DNA of 64,000 nt from Yoonia vestfoldensis DSM 16212 (GCF_000382265.1 NZ_KB907978.1:124001-188000); one strand, 5' to 3'. Shown: positions 9,593 through 19,156, numbered from the stretch's first letter. Numbers and translations: made by a program. Notes: generated by a model not told the origin, from the letters alone.

Positions 9593-10024
9593 TTAGCGCC
9601 CGGCTTGGCGGATCGCCGCCGGTAGACGCACGACGGTGCCGTCGCTGGTCATGCAGATGATGGTCACGACGGCAGAAAACAGCACCATATCCCCGCGTTT
9701 GACGTCCTGCTGCATCACAAGACGCGCGCCTGACCCCGGCAGCATCACGGTTTCGACATGCAGCACATCGTCATAGCGGGCGGGCGACAGATAGTCCGCC
9801 TCGACCCTGCGGACAGCGAAAACCTGCCCTTCGGCCTTCATTCGCGTCTGGTCGATGCCAAGCTCGCGTACCCATTCGCTGCGCGCGCGTTCGATGAATT
9901 TCAGGTAATTGGCGTAATAGACGATCCCCGCCAGATCGGTGTCCTCGTAATAGACGCGCAGGTCAAACCTGTGCGTAGCGACAGCGCGGGTGGCCGTTTG
10001 GGGTTGATCGTGAATTGGGGTCAT
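9593..10024 (-). CDS. ybgC: Tol-Pal-associated acyl-CoA thioesterase YbgC
   Basis: Hot-dog-fold thioesterase (143 aa) of the 4HBT family, cytoplasmic or peripheral to the inner membrane and linked to phospholipid metabolism. The signature YYEDTDLAGIVYYANYLKF (residues 25-43) includes the catalytic Asp, about residue 30. It is the promoter-proximal gene of the cluster ybgC-tolQ-tolR-tolA-tolB-pal-cpoB-tilS. The 111-bp gap to tolQ shows nothing that I recognise. Confidence 0.93.
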   Translation of the reverse strand: MTPIHDQPQTATRAVATHRFDLRVYYEDTDLAGIVYYANYLKFIERARSEWVRELGIDQTRMKAEGQVFAVRRVEADYLSPARYDDVLHVETVMLPGSGARLVMQQDVKRGDMVLFSAVVTIICMTSDGTVVRLPAAIRQAGR

Positions 10025-10151
10025 TCAGTGGCTTTTCTGTCAAATCGCGGCATCGACGGAACAAGCACTTTGTGCGGTTGGTTACTGCCGTCTCACGAAA
10101 TTGTTTACAGCGGAAATCTTGGCTGGACAACGCCGCACTGGCCGGCACTTA

Positions 10152-10181
10152 TATATCCAATGGAAATTTCCATTGGATATA
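10152..10181. promoter_or_regulatory. 30-bp perfect palindrome upstream of the 10.2-kb gene
   Basis: A palindrome without a spacer: the left half is TATATCCAATGGAAA (10152-10166) and the right half is its exact complement. It is AT-richer than its surroundings and lies 46 bp before the ATG at 10228 and 127 bp before ybgC on the other strand. The shape fits an operator for a dimeric repressor (MarR- or TetR-like), but no regulator gene is adjacent. A role as a cruciform or two-way terminator is possible, although no T-run follows. Confidence 0.6.
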
Positions 10182-10227
10182 CTGATGGCGCGCCCATCGA
10201 CCCGTCACCACCAGGAAAGGATATCAA

Positions 10228-10809
10228 ATGAACTATCGCAGCTTGGGAGCAGTGTTCTTCCTTGGCGCCGCGACCGCTGTCCCGGCCATCGCCAACACCA
10301 CGCCGTCCGACATCGTCGGGACATGGCAGACTGAGGCCGCAGCACAGCCCACCCCCGACGGCGGCACGGCCTATCTGCGCATGACCACAACCTTCAGCGA
10401 GGAAAAGCAGGAACTGCTTGTCGCCGTTTATACCGATGAAGAACTCCGGACGCAGATCTTCGAATACGCCTCCGGCGGCCCATGGGAACAGCAGGGAAAT
10501 GTCGAGGAACCCGCGGGTGCCCTGGCCATCAATCTTGTCAACGACTAGTCGCTGGTGACGATCTTTGTGGATGTGCCCGATCTTTGGGGGGCCGTCGGTC
10601 TTGCAGAATATCCTCTTGTGATCGGCGAGGCTGTCGACTTCACCGATTGCGTCAACGGACCACCCTTTGGCGTGACAAGCTGTGCCGATCTTGACATCGT
10701 CATGGTGGATCAGGACGCCCAGCGCCTGCGCTACGGCGGCGGCGGCGTGGATCGCTGCGTCGAGAGACCGACAGAAATGTCAGCCGACGCCTTTCTTCCC
10801 GTGGAGTGA
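10228..10809 (+). pseudogene. Secreted protein gene interrupted by an in-frame amber codon
   Basis: One reading frame runs 193 codons from ATG 10228, with a single TAG at 10546-10548 (codon 107). After it the same frame continues SLVTIFVDVPDLWGAVG to a TGA at 10807. The first part has a signal peptide (MNYRSLGAVFFLGAATAVPAIA) and then DIVGTWQTE, which resembles the start of lipocalin-like periplasmic domains. The second part carries three Cys (DCVNGP, SCADLD, RCVER). Both halves keep Rhodobacterales-like codon use, so the stop looks recent or is a sequencing error. I do not recognise the family. As written, only a 106-residue fragment would be made. Confidence 0.7.
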
Positions 10810-10950
10810 TCCGGCGGTATGACGCTAGACCGACAAGCCCGCAGGGGACCGCATGATCGAAGAGTGTGGAAACTGCGGGCATGTCCCCGACGTTGCCAAG
10901 GCTGAAGCGACCCAACACCCGGTCGCGATAGAGAACTGATCATCTCTGCG

Positions 10951-11568
10951 TCAGGCAGGCCTTTGAACACGGGCGGCAAGCCGCAGCGCATGGGCGGGAT
11001 CGCGCGCCGCAACCGGCATCACCGGATCATAAGCCGCGCGGATCACATCCGCCACCTCTGGCCGCAGCACGGCCTTGCCGTCGATCAGCGCCAGTGGCGG
11101 GGTGTCGGTGAACGCCAGGTCGGACCAGAGCACGATCACCTGCACAGCCTGTGACAAGGCGAGCGTATCGGCAGGCACCTGTTCCAGATGCGCGTCCAGC
11201 CGCAGAAAGACAAAGGCAGCCTTGATCCCGCCCGCATCATCGAACCGGAAAATCCGGTATTGGTTGGCCTCTGCCTGCTGCAACCGGGCAACCAGCGGCG
11301 CAAGGTCGGGCACCAGCCGGTCCAGATGCGGCACCTCGGTCAATTCCGCCCAGTCGCGGCAGAAAAACACCATCAGGTTTGCACCCAGTTCGGTATCGAC
11401 CTCATCCATCTTGTGATTGGCCAGCACGACCACCGCCTCGATCGCGCCTTTGAACACCGCAAGCGTCGCATCATCGACACCAAAGACCACCGGCACGATG
11501 GGCCGCCCCCAGCGGGCAAACACGTAGGCGCCGTCAGAGCGGGTGAAATAGGGGGCAAGGTCCGTCAT
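10951..11568 (-). CDS. Conserved hypothetical protein downstream of ruvB
   Basis: A soluble protein of 205 aa that I cannot assign to a named family. It has no signal peptide or membrane segment; it is mixed alpha/beta with many acidic residues. Its start codon follows the ruvB stop directly with no gap, so it belongs to the ruvCAB transcript and is probably translationally coupled. Segments such as GANLMVFFCRDWAEL and NQYRIFRFDDAGGIKAAFVFLRL look well ordered. A role in DNA repair is suggested only by position. Confidence 0.75.
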   Translation of the reverse strand: MTDLAPYFTRSDGAYVFARWGRPIVPVVFGVDDATLAVFKGAIEAVVVLANHKMDEVDTELGANLMVFFCRDWAELTEVPHLDRLVPDLAPLVARLQQAEANQYRIFRFDDAGGIKAAFVFLRLDAHLEQVPADTLALSQAVQVIVLWSDLAFTDTPPLALIDGKAVLRPEVADVIRAAYDPVMPVAARDPAHALRLAARVQRPA

Positions 11569-12588
11569 CTATCCAAACAAATCCGATTGCGGTCGTGGCG
11601 CGTCCAACCCCAGATGGGTCCAAGCCGCCTGCGCCAGCATCCGCCCGCGCGGGGTGCGCTGGATCAGGCCTTTTTGCAGCAAGTATGGCTCGATCACATC
11701 CTCCAGACTGTCGCGGCTTTCGGATAGGGCGGCGGACAGTGTTTCGATGCCCACAGGCCCGCCGGCATAGCTTTCCGCTATCAGCCGCAGATAGCGGCGG
11801 TCGGCCTGATCCAGCCCCAGATCATCGACGCCCAGCCGGTTCAGCGCCATATCGGCGATTTCCTGCGTGACGGTGCCATCGCCTTCGACGATCGCGAAAT
11901 CGACGACGCGACGCAGCAACCGCCCCGCGATCCGCGGCGTGCCCCGCGCACGGCGGGCGATCTCGCGCGCGCCCTCATCCGCGGCGGGCGCACCCAGCAG
12001 GCGGGCGGCACGTGTGACGATCAGGTGCAATTCGTCCTGCGTGTAGAATTCCAGCCGTGTCGGAATGCCGAAACGGTCACGGAGCGGCGTGGTCAGCAGG
12101 CCCATGCGGGTGGTCGCACCGACCAAGGTGAAAGGCTGGAGTTCGATCCGCACGGTGCGCGCGGCAGGGCCTTCGCCGATCACCAGATCCAGCGCGAAAT
12201 CTTCGAGCGCGGGATAGAGCACCTCTTCCACCGCAGGGTTAAGCCGGTGGATTTCGTCGATGAACAGCACATCGCGCGCTTCGAGATTGGTCAGGATCGC
12301 GGCCAGATCGCCCGCCTTGGCCAGCACCGGACCCGATGTCATGCGAAAGCCAACACCCAATTCGCGCGCCATGATCTGCGCCAGTGTGGTCTTGCCCAGA
12401 CCGGGGGGACCATGGAACAGCGTGTGATCCATCGCCTCGCCCCGACGACGTGCGCTTTCGATGAACACCTTGAGGTTCGCGCGCGCCTCGCGCTGGCCGA
12501 TGAATTCGTCCAAGGTCTGCGGCCGCAGGGCGCGGTCGGCATCCTCGGGCTGGCGTTCAGGGCGCAGGGTGGGGTCGGGCTGGGTCAT
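11569..12588 (-). CDS. ruvB: Holliday junction branch migration ATPase RuvB
   Basis: AAA+ motor of 339 aa that drives Holliday junction migration as two hexamers on RuvA-bound DNA. Visible: Walker A GPPGLGKT, Walker [10 protein letters not shown], sensor-1 region LVGATTR, and the C-terminal winged helix ([19 protein letters not shown]). The N-terminal [11 protein letters not shown] is the family hallmark. It lies 8 bp after ruvA. Confidence 0.97.
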   Translation of the reverse strand: MTQPDPTLRPERQPEDADRALRPQTLDEFIGQREARANLKVFIESARRRGEAMDHTLFHGPPGLGKTTLAQIMARELGVGFRMTSGPVLAKAGDLAAILTNLEARDVLFIDEIHRLNPAVEEVLYPALEDFALDLVIGEGPAARTVRIELQPFTLVGATTRMGLLTTPLRDRFGIPTRLEFYTQDELHLIVTRAARLLGAPAADEGAREIARRARGTPRIAGRLLRRVVDFAIVEGDGTVTQEIADMALNRLGVDDLGLDQADRRYLRLIAESYAGGPVGIETLSAALSESRDSLEDVIEPYLLQKGLIQRTPRGRMLAQAAWTHLGLDAPRPQSDLFG

Positions 12589-12596
12589 CCGCCCAT

Positions 12597-13253
12597 CTAG
12601 CCTTTCGGCGCCAGCAGCTTCAAGGCGGCGCGGATCAGCGCAGAGGCATCCGCCTGCGGATCTGCGCCCAGCGCCTGCGCCACAGCACTTGCCGCATCAC
12701 CCGGCGCATAGCCAAGGTTCGCCAGTGCCGACATCGCATCGGCCTGCGCAGTGCTGGCGGGTTGCGGGGTGGCGCGCGGTGCGGCGGCGGGGTCGGCCTC
12801 TATCACGTCATCGCCAGTTGCGGCGGTCAGGCCCGCACCAAGCGCCATCACACCGGGGGCCTTGTCTTTCAGCTCGATGATCACGCGCTGCGCGGTTTTC
12901 GGCCCCACGCCCTTGGCCTTGGCCACGGCGTTCCAGTCACCCAGCGCAATCGCGCGGCTGACGCCATCCGCCCCCAGCGCGCCAAGGATCGCCAGCGAGG
13001 CTTTCGCCCCAATCCCCTGCACTGACATCAACAGGCGGTGCCATTCCTTTTCCACCAGCGTCGTGAAACCGAAAAGCTGCATCAGGTCTTCACGCACCAG
13101 CAGGTCAGTATAAAGCGCCACAGCTTCGCCGTTGCGCGGCAGGCCGGCCATCACGCGGTCAGACACATAGACCAGATAGCCTACCCCGCGCACGTCGATC
13201 AGCACGTGGTCGGTGCTGCGATATTCCAGCCGTCCGGCAATTTTCCCGATCAT
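12597..13253 (-). CDS. ruvA: Holliday junction DNA-binding protein RuvA
   Basis: Tetrameric junction-binding protein of 218 aa. The N-terminal OB domain ([20 protein letters not shown]) is followed by two helix-hairpin-helix motifs ([17 protein letters not shown] and [19 protein letters not shown]), a flexible linker that is longer than in E. coli and rich in Ala/Pro, and the domain III that contacts RuvB. Its ATG overlaps the ruvC stop (4 bp, ATGA). Confidence 0.96.
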   Translation of the reverse strand: MIGKIAGRLEYRSTDHVLIDVRGVGYLVYVSDRVMAGLPRNGEAVALYTDLLVREDLMQLFGFTTLVEKEWHRLLMSVQGIGAKASLAILGALGADGVSRAIALGDWNAVAKAKGVGPKTAQRVIIELKDKAPGVMALGAGLTAATGDDVIEADPAAAPRATPQPASTAQADAMSALANLGYAPGDAASAVAQALGADPQADASALIRAALKLLAPKG

Positions 13254-13756
13254 GCGCTGGCCTTTGCGAGCGCTGCGTTCAACCGATTGGCCGATTGCAG
13301 GTGATGGGCATGGCAGATCGCGATGGCGAGCGCATCGGCGGCATCCGGCCCCGCCAGTTTCACACCGGGCAATTGCAGTTTGACCATATGCGCGATCTGC
13401 ACCTTGTCGGCATGACCCACACCGACCACGGCCTTTTTCACCGCATTGGGCGCATATTCCCCGATGATCAGCCCCGCCTGCGCCGTGACCAAAAGCGCGA
13501 TCCCCCGCGCCTGCCCCAGTTTCAGCGTGCCGACACCGTCCTTGTTGACGAAGGTCTGTTCGACCGCAGCCTCGGTCGGTCCATGCAGCGCGATCATGGC
13601 GGCAAGCTGGTCATGCAAGGATAACAGGCGCATGGCCAGATCATTCCCCGTCGAATGGGCGATCCCGTTGGCAACATGCGTGATCCGCGACCCGGCCACA
13701 TCGATCAGTCCCCAGCCCATGTTCCGCAGGCCCGGATCTATCCCCAATACACGCAT
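13250..13756 (-). CDS. ruvC: Crossover junction endodeoxyribonuclease RuvC
   Basis: Holliday junction resolvase of 168 aa. [16 protein letters not shown] contains the catalytic Asp7, and [11 protein letters not shown] contains a catalytic Glu. The frame extends 42 codons further upstream, but the ATG at 13756 gives the standard N-terminus. It is first in the operon ruvC-ruvA-ruvB-hypothetical. Confidence 0.96.
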   Translation of the reverse strand: MRVLGIDPGLRNMGWGLIDVAGSRITHVANGIAHSTGNDLAMRLLSLHDQLAAMIALHGPTEAAVEQTFVNKDGVGTLKLGQARGIALLVTAQAGLIIGEYAPNAVKKAVVGVGHADKVQIAHMVKLQLPGVKLAGPDAADALAIAICHAHHLQSANRLNAALAKASA

Positions 13757-14039
13757 TGCTCGCCCCGTTGTTCTTTGTTGCAGAAACGCTAGCACAAAAG
13801 GCGAACAAAGACCAAGCGGCTTTGCGGGTGCACCGCCAGCGGGCGGCGCTTTGCGCGCTGAAAGCGACATCGCGAAGCCCAATGATTAAAGGAGTGTTAC
13901 GAAAGTATTGCACAAATATTAGTCATTCTGAAAACGCATATGACCCATGCAAAAACAGCTCTGGTGCGGCGCGGGAAAGGCTCATAAGTGCGGCCTATCA
14001 GTTTTTCGCTGCACAGCAGCACAGATAAGGATCATGGCC
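13757..14039. other. Intergenic region between divergent ruvC and the DUF1127 gene
   Basis: 283 bp without a credible gene. The part around 13880-13945 is markedly AT-richer (for example TTGCACAAATATTAGTCATT) and probably carries promoters for one or both divergent genes. I could not place a convincing -35/-10 pair. A ribosome site (AAGG at 14027-14030) belongs to the following gene. Confidence 0.5.
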
Positions 14040-14249
14040 ATGGCCACTTTTGCAACCAACCGCACCACCGCCGGCATGTCTGCCGGTCGAATGACAAGTT
14101 TTTTCGTTTCCGCCATCGCCGCGATCGCTGCATGGAATGATGCGCGGATCACCCGCAACGCGTTGTCCAAGCTGTCCGCGCGCGAACTGGACGACATCGG
14201 CCTTTGCATCGGCGATATCGACAGCATCGCAACACGCGGCGCACGCTAA
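14040..14249 (+). CDS. DUF1127 family small protein (YjiS-like)
   Basis: A 69-residue basic protein ending in the DUF1127 signature, WNDARITRNALSKLSARELDD then IGLCIGDID. Small DUF1127 proteins in Rhodobacterales and Rhizobiales have been linked to RNA-based regulation and phosphate or stress responses, and binding partners differ. The ATG at 14040 is 9 bp from an AAGG ribosome site, better than the ATG at 14034. A hairpin terminator follows. Confidence 0.8.
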   Translation: MATFATNRTTAGMSAGRMTSFFVSAIAAIAAWNDARITRNALSKLSARELDDIGLCIGDIDSIATRGAR

Positions 14250-14270
14250 GTCACACGTATCAAAATATGA

Positions 14271-14304
14271 AAGCCGCGCTGGAAACAGTGCGGCTTTTTC
14301 TTTT
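14271..14304 (+). terminator. Rho-independent terminator after the DUF1127 gene
   Basis: 7-bp stem AAGCCGC/GCGGCTT with a 12-base loop, followed by TTTCTTTT. It sits between convergent genes; on the other strand the T-run is weaker. Confidence 0.75.
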
Positions 14305-14312
14305 GGGATGGG

Positions 14313-14657
14313 TCAGTTCAGATCGTCGGACAGAAAGCCCGCGATGATCATGGTCGCCGGGTCGATCTGCATGACCCAAGCGCCTGCGCGGTCCATCACA
14401 CTGCCCTGCGCGAGGCTGGCAACGCGTTCGCCATAAGCAACCTCTCCCACACTGGCCAGAAACAGTCCTTTGAACAGGAAGCCCACAACCACAAGCAGTA
14501 TCATTCCGCGCAACGGGAACCGGGGACGATACACACGCGGCTTGACCACGATCAAACCGTCAGAGGTCACCGTCTTGACACCACCTTTGGAAAGCCGCTC
14601 GTGCTTGCGCACAATCTGCTTCAAACGCTTGTCAAAAGGAACGTTGGCCTGCGCCAT
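14313..14657 (-). CDS. Hypothetical single-pass membrane protein
   Basis: 114 aa. A basic N-terminal half (FDKRLKQIVRKHERLSKGG) is followed by one membrane segment at about residues 50-70 (RGMILLVVVGFLFKGLFLASVG) and a short C-terminal domain. No signal peptide. I do not recognise a named family; proteins of this layout are common in Rhodobacteraceae. Stands alone between the DUF1127 terminator and prmA. Confidence 0.7.
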   Translation of the reverse strand: MAQANVPFDKRLKQIVRKHERLSKGGVKTVTSDGLIVVKPRVYRPRFPLRGMILLVVVGFLFKGLFLASVGEVAYGERVASLAQGSVMDRAGAWVMQIDPATMIIAGFLSDDLN

Positions 14658-14756
14658 GGATGAACCACCCGATAAATGAACAACTTTAACAACACCAAGA
14701 TCGCTAAAAAGGGCGTCCCGGACAAGCTTTTTATGACGTCACTGCACTTAAGATAG

Positions 14757-15635
14757 TCATTTCGGCGGCATCCTGCGCACGATCAGGGTCGTCCAATCAC
14801 CAATCTGTGATATTTTGCACAGATCAAACCCGTTTTGGGCATAAACCGTGACGACCTCTGCGGCCTGTTCGTTCAGAATACCAGAGAGAATCAGATAGCC
14901 GCCCGGTTGTGTGTGACGGCTGATTTCCGGTGCAAGGTTAACCAGCGGACCTTTCAGAATATTTGCGAAAATCAGATCGAAGGCACCGTCCATGCGCGGA
15001 TCGTCATTGTTGAAACCCGCAGCCACGACGCAATCGACCTTCCCGTTCAGGTTGTTTGCAACCACGTTTGCGCGGGCCACGTCGATCGCAACAGGGTCGA
15101 TGTCGCTGGCCAGAACCGGCCCGCCCAGCACCTTGGCCGCCGCCATTGCCAGCACCGCCGTGCCGCAGCCAAGGTCAAGGATGCGCCCGCTGGTAAAGCC
15201 CATCTCCAGCACCTCCTCGAAGGCCAGCAGACAGCCCAGCGTCGTGCCGTGATGGCCGGTGCCAAAGGCCATCGCTGCCTCGATCAGCAGGGGGACGCTG
15301 CCGTCGGGCACCTTGTCGGCATCATGCGATCCGTAGACGAAAAAACGCCCCGCTGGGACAGGTGCCAGATCGCGCTGTACCTTGGAGACCCAGTCCTGAT
15401 CGGGCACTTCGGAGATCGTGAATGGCTTGGCGCCATGCAGCGCCGCAAGCACGGCGAGCACGCCCGCATCGGGACGATCCGTAACATAGGCCGCGACCTC
15501 CCACAGGCCCGACCCGTCCTCGATCTCGAACACGCCGGTCCCGATCGGTTCGGGGTCCAGCTGTTCAAGCGCTTCGCACAGCGCATAGGCCGCGTCTTCG
15601 CCGGGCATGGTGGTCAGGGCAGTATAGGTCGTCAT
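14757..15635 (-). CDS. prmA: Ribosomal protein L11 methyltransferase
   Basis: Class I SAM-dependent methyltransferase (292 aa) that trimethylates ribosomal protein L11. Signatures: AFGTGHHGTT before the SAM site, ILDLGCGTAVLAMAAAKV (motif I), and ANILKGPLVNLAP, matching the family's NILxxPL motif. The ATG at 15635 (MTTYTAL) has GAAAG 8 bp upstream; ATG 15641 and TTG 15650 are alternatives. msrA lies just upstream on the same strand, 52 bp away. Confidence 0.92.
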   Translation of the reverse strand: MTTYTALTTMPGEDAAYALCEALEQLDPEPIGTGVFEIEDGSGLWEVAAYVTDRPDAGVLAVLAALHGAKPFTISEVPDQDWVSKVQRDLAPVPAGRFFVYGSHDADKVPDGSVPLLIEAAMAFGTGHHGTTLGCLLAFEEVLEMGFTSGRILDLGCGTAVLAMAAAKVLGGPVLASDIDPVAIDVARANVVANNLNGKVDCVVAAGFNNDDPRMDGAFDLIFANILKGPLVNLAPEISRHTQPGGYLILSGILNEQAAEVVTVYAQNGFDLCKISQIGDWTTLIVRRMPPK

Positions 15636-15687
15636 CGCCATCGCTTTCAAAAAGGATGGTGCGGCTTAGGTCCGCATCACGCCATCG

Positions 15688-16338
15688 TCAAGCGCCGACA
15701 CCGATGGGACAAGTCACCCCCGTGCCGCCAATCCCGCAATAACCGTTCGGGTTCTTGGCCAGATATTGCTGGTGATAATCCTCGGCGAAATAGAAGGTGG
15801 GGGCATCCACGATCTCGGTCGTGATGGCACCATAGCCTGCCTGCGTCAGACGCGGAGCGAACGCGTCGCGCGACGCCTCGGCCGCCTGCTTTTGTGCGGC
15901 GTTGAACGTATAGATGCCGGACCGGTATTGCGTGCCACGGTCATTGCCCTGCCGCATGCCTTGGGTCGGGTCGTGACCTTCCCAGAACACCTGCAACAAC
16001 TGGTCATAGCTGATCACGGTGGGGTCATAGACCACGCGCACCACTTCGTTATGGCCGGTCTTGCCGGTGCAGACCTCTTCATAGGTGGCGTTGGGGGTAT
16101 AGCCGCCCGCGTAGCCGACCATGGTCGATTGCACGCCGTCCAGTTTCCAGAACATGCGTTCTACGCCCCAGAAACAGCCCATGCCGAAAATCGCGACCTC
16201 CATCCCCGCGGGGACATCCGCGCTGATCGGCGTGCCGTAGACAAAATGCGTCGCGGCGGTCGTGATCGGGTGCGCGCGCCCCGGCAGGGCGGCATCGGGC
16301 GAGATCATTTCGGATTTGGCGCTTTTCATGAAAAACAT
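15688..16338 (-). CDS. msrA: Peptide methionine-S-sulfoxide reductase MsrA
   Basis: Repairs methionine-S-sulfoxide in proteins, recharged by thioredoxin. 216 aa. The catalytic GCFWG is at residues 54-58 (Cys55) in the typical context [28 protein letters not shown] and [11 protein letters not shown] supply the family core and probable recycling cysteines near the C-terminus. The N-terminal 40 residues precede the conserved core, as in other long MsrA proteins. No signal peptide, so it is cytoplasmic. Confidence 0.95.
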   Translation of the reverse strand: MFFMKSAKSEMISPDAALPGRAHPITTAATHFVYGTPISADVPAGMEVAIFGMGCFWGVERMFWKLDGVQSTMVGYAGGYTPNATYEEVCTGKTGHNEVVRVVYDPTVISYDQLLQVFWEGHDPTQGMRQGNDRGTQYRSGIYTFNAAQKQAAEASRDAFAPRLTQAGYGAITTEIVDAPTFYFAEDYHQQYLAKNPNGYCGIGGTGVTCPIGVGA

Positions 16339-16387
16339 AGCGGACTCCTGTGCTGTGCATCAGATATAGGGCGAAAGACCGGGATTT

Positions 16388-17617
16388 CTACTCTGCCGCG
16401 ACCAGCAGGCGGCTTTGGAACACCGTCTCGTGACCAGGGCCGGGATGGCGGGGGATGAGCAGCGACAGCCCCAGCGACACCAGCGCCATGCCAGCCGCCA
16501 GCATGAACACATAGGCAGGCGAGGTCAGCCAGACATACCCCAGCAGCGCGGGCAGGAACACCGCCGCGATATGGTTGATGGTAAAGGCGACCGCGGCGGT
16601 GGGTGCGATATCGGCAGGGTCCGCGATTTTCTGGAAATAGGTCTTCATCGCCAGTGCAAGGCTGAAGAAGATGTGGTTGATGATGTAAAGCGCCGTCGCC
16701 AGCGCCACACCCCAGCCGAAATAGTAAAGCCCGCCATAGGCGAAGAACACGAAAGTCAGCCCGACGTATTCGATGACCATGGCACGGCGTTCGCCGAACA
16801 CCTGCACCAGCCGCCCCAGAAACGGGGCCGCGATCATGTTGACCAGCAGCGTGAACATGAACAGGCGGGTGATGTCCGACACGCTGAAGCCGAATTTCTC
16901 GACCATCATAAAACCCGCAAAGACGATGAAGATCTGGCGCCGCGCGCCCGACATGAACTGCAGCGCATAATAAAGCCAATAGCGCTGGCGCAGCACCATG
17001 CGCTTGTTCTGCGGATGGGGCGATTCGAACTGCGGATAGGCCAACAGGCAAAAGATCGCAACAACCGCCGTGAACCCGCCCGACAGCCAATAGACCAGCG
17101 TAAAGCTGAGGCCCAGCCGGTCCCATGTCAGCACGATCAGCAGATAGACCACGAGGGTCGCGGCCGACCCAGCCGACAACAGCCAGCCCAGCGTCTGCGG
17201 GGCCTTCTTTTTGTCGATCCATTGCAGTTGCAACGACTGGTTGACCGTCTCGTAATAGTGAAACCCGATCGAGGATAGCATCGTCACCGTCAGGATCCCG
17301 GCAAGGCTGGGAAATTGTGCCGTCACGGCGGTGGCCGTACCCAGCATGATCAGGGCCACCAGCCCCAGCACCTGTTCGCGGATGAACATGATGAGCGCGA
17401 TCACCCCGATAGCGAAAAACCCCGGTATTTCGCGCACCGAATGCAGCCAGCCGATGTCCGACCCGTCGAACTGCGCCACCTCGATCACGAAATTGTTCAA
17501 CAGCGCCGACCATGTCGCAAAAGCGACCGGCATTGCCATCGCCATCACGAACAAAAGCGCGATGGGTCTGCGCCACAAGGGTAAAGAGCCGGTGTTTTCG
17601 AGGCGGATGATCTGCAT
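16388..17617 (-). CDS. MFS transporter
   Basis: Inner-membrane protein of 409 aa with about 12 hydrophobic segments, a loop with VFGERRAMVIEY between segments, and the overall size of the major facilitator superfamily. Substrate unknown. The ATG at 17617 is used because residues upstream of it in the frame are hydrophilic and translate the ccoG promoter region. It is divergent from ccoG, and a perfect FNR box lies only 46 bp upstream of this start, so it may also be oxygen-controlled. Confidence 0.85.
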   Translation of the reverse strand: MQIIRLENTGSLPLWRRPIALLFVMAMAMPVAFATWSALLNNFVIEVAQFDGSDIGWLHSVREIPGFFAIGVIALIMFIREQVLGLVALIMLGTATAVTAQFPSLAGILTVTMLSSIGFHYYETVNQSLQLQWIDKKKAPQTLGWLLSAGSAATLVVYLLIVLTWDRLGLSFTLVYWLSGGFTAVVAIFCLLAYPQFESPHPQNKRMVLRQRYWLYYALQFMSGARRQIFIVFAGFMMVEKFGFSVSDITRLFMFTLLVNMIAAPFLGRLVQVFGERRAMVIEYVGLTFVFFAYGGLYYFGWGVALATALYIINHIFFSLALAMKTYFQKIADPADIAPTAAVAFTINHIAAVFLPALLGYVWLTSPAYVFMLAAGMALVSLGLSLLIPRHPGPGHETVFQSRLLVAAE

Positions 17618-17662
17618 GGGACCTGACTTACGCCGCTTCAAAATCAAAAGCGAGAGGGATGG

Positions 17663-17676
17663 TTGATCCACATCAA
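17663..17676 (+). promoter_or_regulatory. FNR box upstream of ccoGHIS
   Basis: TTGAT-CCAC-ATCAA, a perfect match to the FNR/FnrL consensus TTGAT-N4-ATCAA. A -10-like TATAGA at 17696-17701 would put transcription start near 17709-17711, with the box centred at about -40 to -41, the normal position for FNR activation. fnrL itself is at 38.9-39.7 kb. Confidence 0.9.
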
Positions 17677-17740
17677 GGTTGTTTGCGACGGCGTCTATAG
17701 AACGGAGCCTGCGAACAGACCCGTTTTGACAAGGTATCCA

Positions 17741-19156
17741 ATGTCTACCTCCGAAAACCAGCCGCTTTATGCGCCGCGAGAGCCGATTTTTCCCCGCCGC
17801 GTGAAAGGCTACTACCGCAATCTCAAATGGTGGGTGATGGCGGTCACGCTTGGCATCTATTACCTGACCCCGTGGATCAGATGGGACCGGGGGCCGAACC
17901 TGCCCGATCAGGCGGTCCTGATCGACATGGCGCACCGGCGGTTCTATTTCTTCTGGGTCGAAATCTGGTCGCATGAATTCTATTTCGTGGCTGGATTGCT
18001 CATCATGGCCGGGCTGGGCCTATTCCTGTTCACCTCGGCGCTGGGCCGCGTCTGGTGCGGGTACACTTGCCCGCAGACGGTGTGGACAGACCTTTTCATC
18101 CTTGTCGAACGCTGGATCGAAGGCGACCGCAACGCCCGCGTACGGCTGTGGAACGCCAAATGGGATGCGCGCAAGATCCGGTTGCGTTTGACGAAATGGA
18201 CCGTCTGGCTGCTGATCGCCGTGGCGACCGGCGGGGCGTGGGTGTTCTATTTCGCGGATGCCCCCACACTGGCCCGTGATCTGGTGACGTTTCAGGCGCC
18301 CTTCGTCGCTTGGGCCACGATCGGGGTGCTGACCGCCACGACATTCGTCTTTGGCGGGTTCATGCGCGAACAGGTCTGCAATTACATGTGCCCATGGCCG
18401 CGCATTCAGGCCGCGATGATGGACCCCGAAACGCTGACCGTCGCCTATCGCGACTGGCGGGGCGAGCCTCGCGGCAAACAGCGCGTCGAGGGGGCGGGCG
18501 ATTGCATCGACTGCATGGCCTGCGTCAACGTCTGCCCTGCCGGGATCGACATCCGCGACGGCCAGCAGATGGAATGCATCACCTGCGCGTTGTGCATCGA
18601 CGCCTGCGATGACGTGATGGCCAAGATCGGCAAACCGCGCGGGTTGATCGACTATCTGGCCCTGTCCGACCAGGAGGCTGAATCGCAAGGCAAACCGGCG
18701 AAGCCCATTTGGGCGCATGTCCTGCGGTTCCGCACCATGCTTTATACCGTGATGTGGGCCGCCATCGGTGTCGGCCTGGTCTTTGCGATGTTCATCCGCG
18801 CCGATCTGGAAATGACCGTGTCGCCTGTGCGCAATCCGACCTTTGTCGTGCTGAGCGACGGCACGGTGCGCAATATCTACGATATCCGCCTGCTCAACAA
18901 ATTGGGCGAGGATCGCGAATTCCATCTGTCGCTGCGGTCGGACGATATCCTGCGCATCGCGCTGGAAGGCACCGACGAACGCAGGGTCGTCGTTCCCGCC
19001 AACGAAACCCTGCTCCAACGGGTCTATGTCTCTGCCCGCCCAGGTGATCCGGCCGCGAGCGCCGACCGGACCGACCTGCGGTTCTGGGTCGAAGACGTGA
19101 TTTCGGGCGAACGGGCCTACACGGACACGATTTTCAACGGAAGGGCATCGCAATGA
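17741..19156 (+). CDS. ccoG: Cytochrome cbb3 oxidase accessory ferredoxin-like protein CcoG
   Basis: Membrane-bound iron-sulfur protein (471 aa) of the RdxA/FixG/CcoG family, proposed to reduce copper for cbb3 oxidase assembly. Several membrane segments are visible (GIYYLTPWI, FYFVAGLLIMAGLGLFLF, WLLIAVATGGAWVFYF, VMWAAIGVGLVFAMF). Two [4Fe-4S] cysteine clusters, CIDCMACVNVCP and CITCALCIDACD, lie at about residues 255-292, and WCGYTCPQTVW in the first half. The C-terminal domain is periplasmic. The ATG at 17741 has AAGG 8-11 bp upstream. First gene of ccoGHIS, behind a perfect FNR box. Confidence 0.96.
   Translation: MSTSENQPLYAPREPIFPRRVKGYYRNLKWWVMAVTLGIYYLTPWIRWDRGPNLPDQAVLIDMAHRRFYFFWVEIWSHEFYFVAGLLIMAGLGLFLFTSALGRVWCGYTCPQTVWTDLFILVERWIEGDRNARVRLWNAKWDARKIRLRLTKWTVWLLIAVATGGAWVFYFADAPTLARDLVTFQAPFVAWATIGVLTATTFVFGGFMREQVCNYMCPWPRIQAAMMDPETLTVAYRDWRGEPRGKQRVEGAGDCIDCMACVNVCPAGIDIRDGQQMECITCALCIDACDDVMAKIGKPRGLIDYLALSDQEAESQGKPAKPIWAHVLRFRTMLYTVMWAAIGVGLVFAMFIRADLEMTVSPVRNPTFVVLSDGTVRNIYDIRLLNKLGEDREFHLSLRSDDILRIALEGTDERRVVVPANETLLQRVYVSARPGDPAASADRTDLRFWVEDVISGERAYTDTIFNGRASQ

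Noticed and set aside
10471..10490. Further copy of the dispersed repeat core (CCTCCGGCGG)
   Set aside because: Only ten bases match, within ordinary codons, and no ATATTT or hairpin follows.
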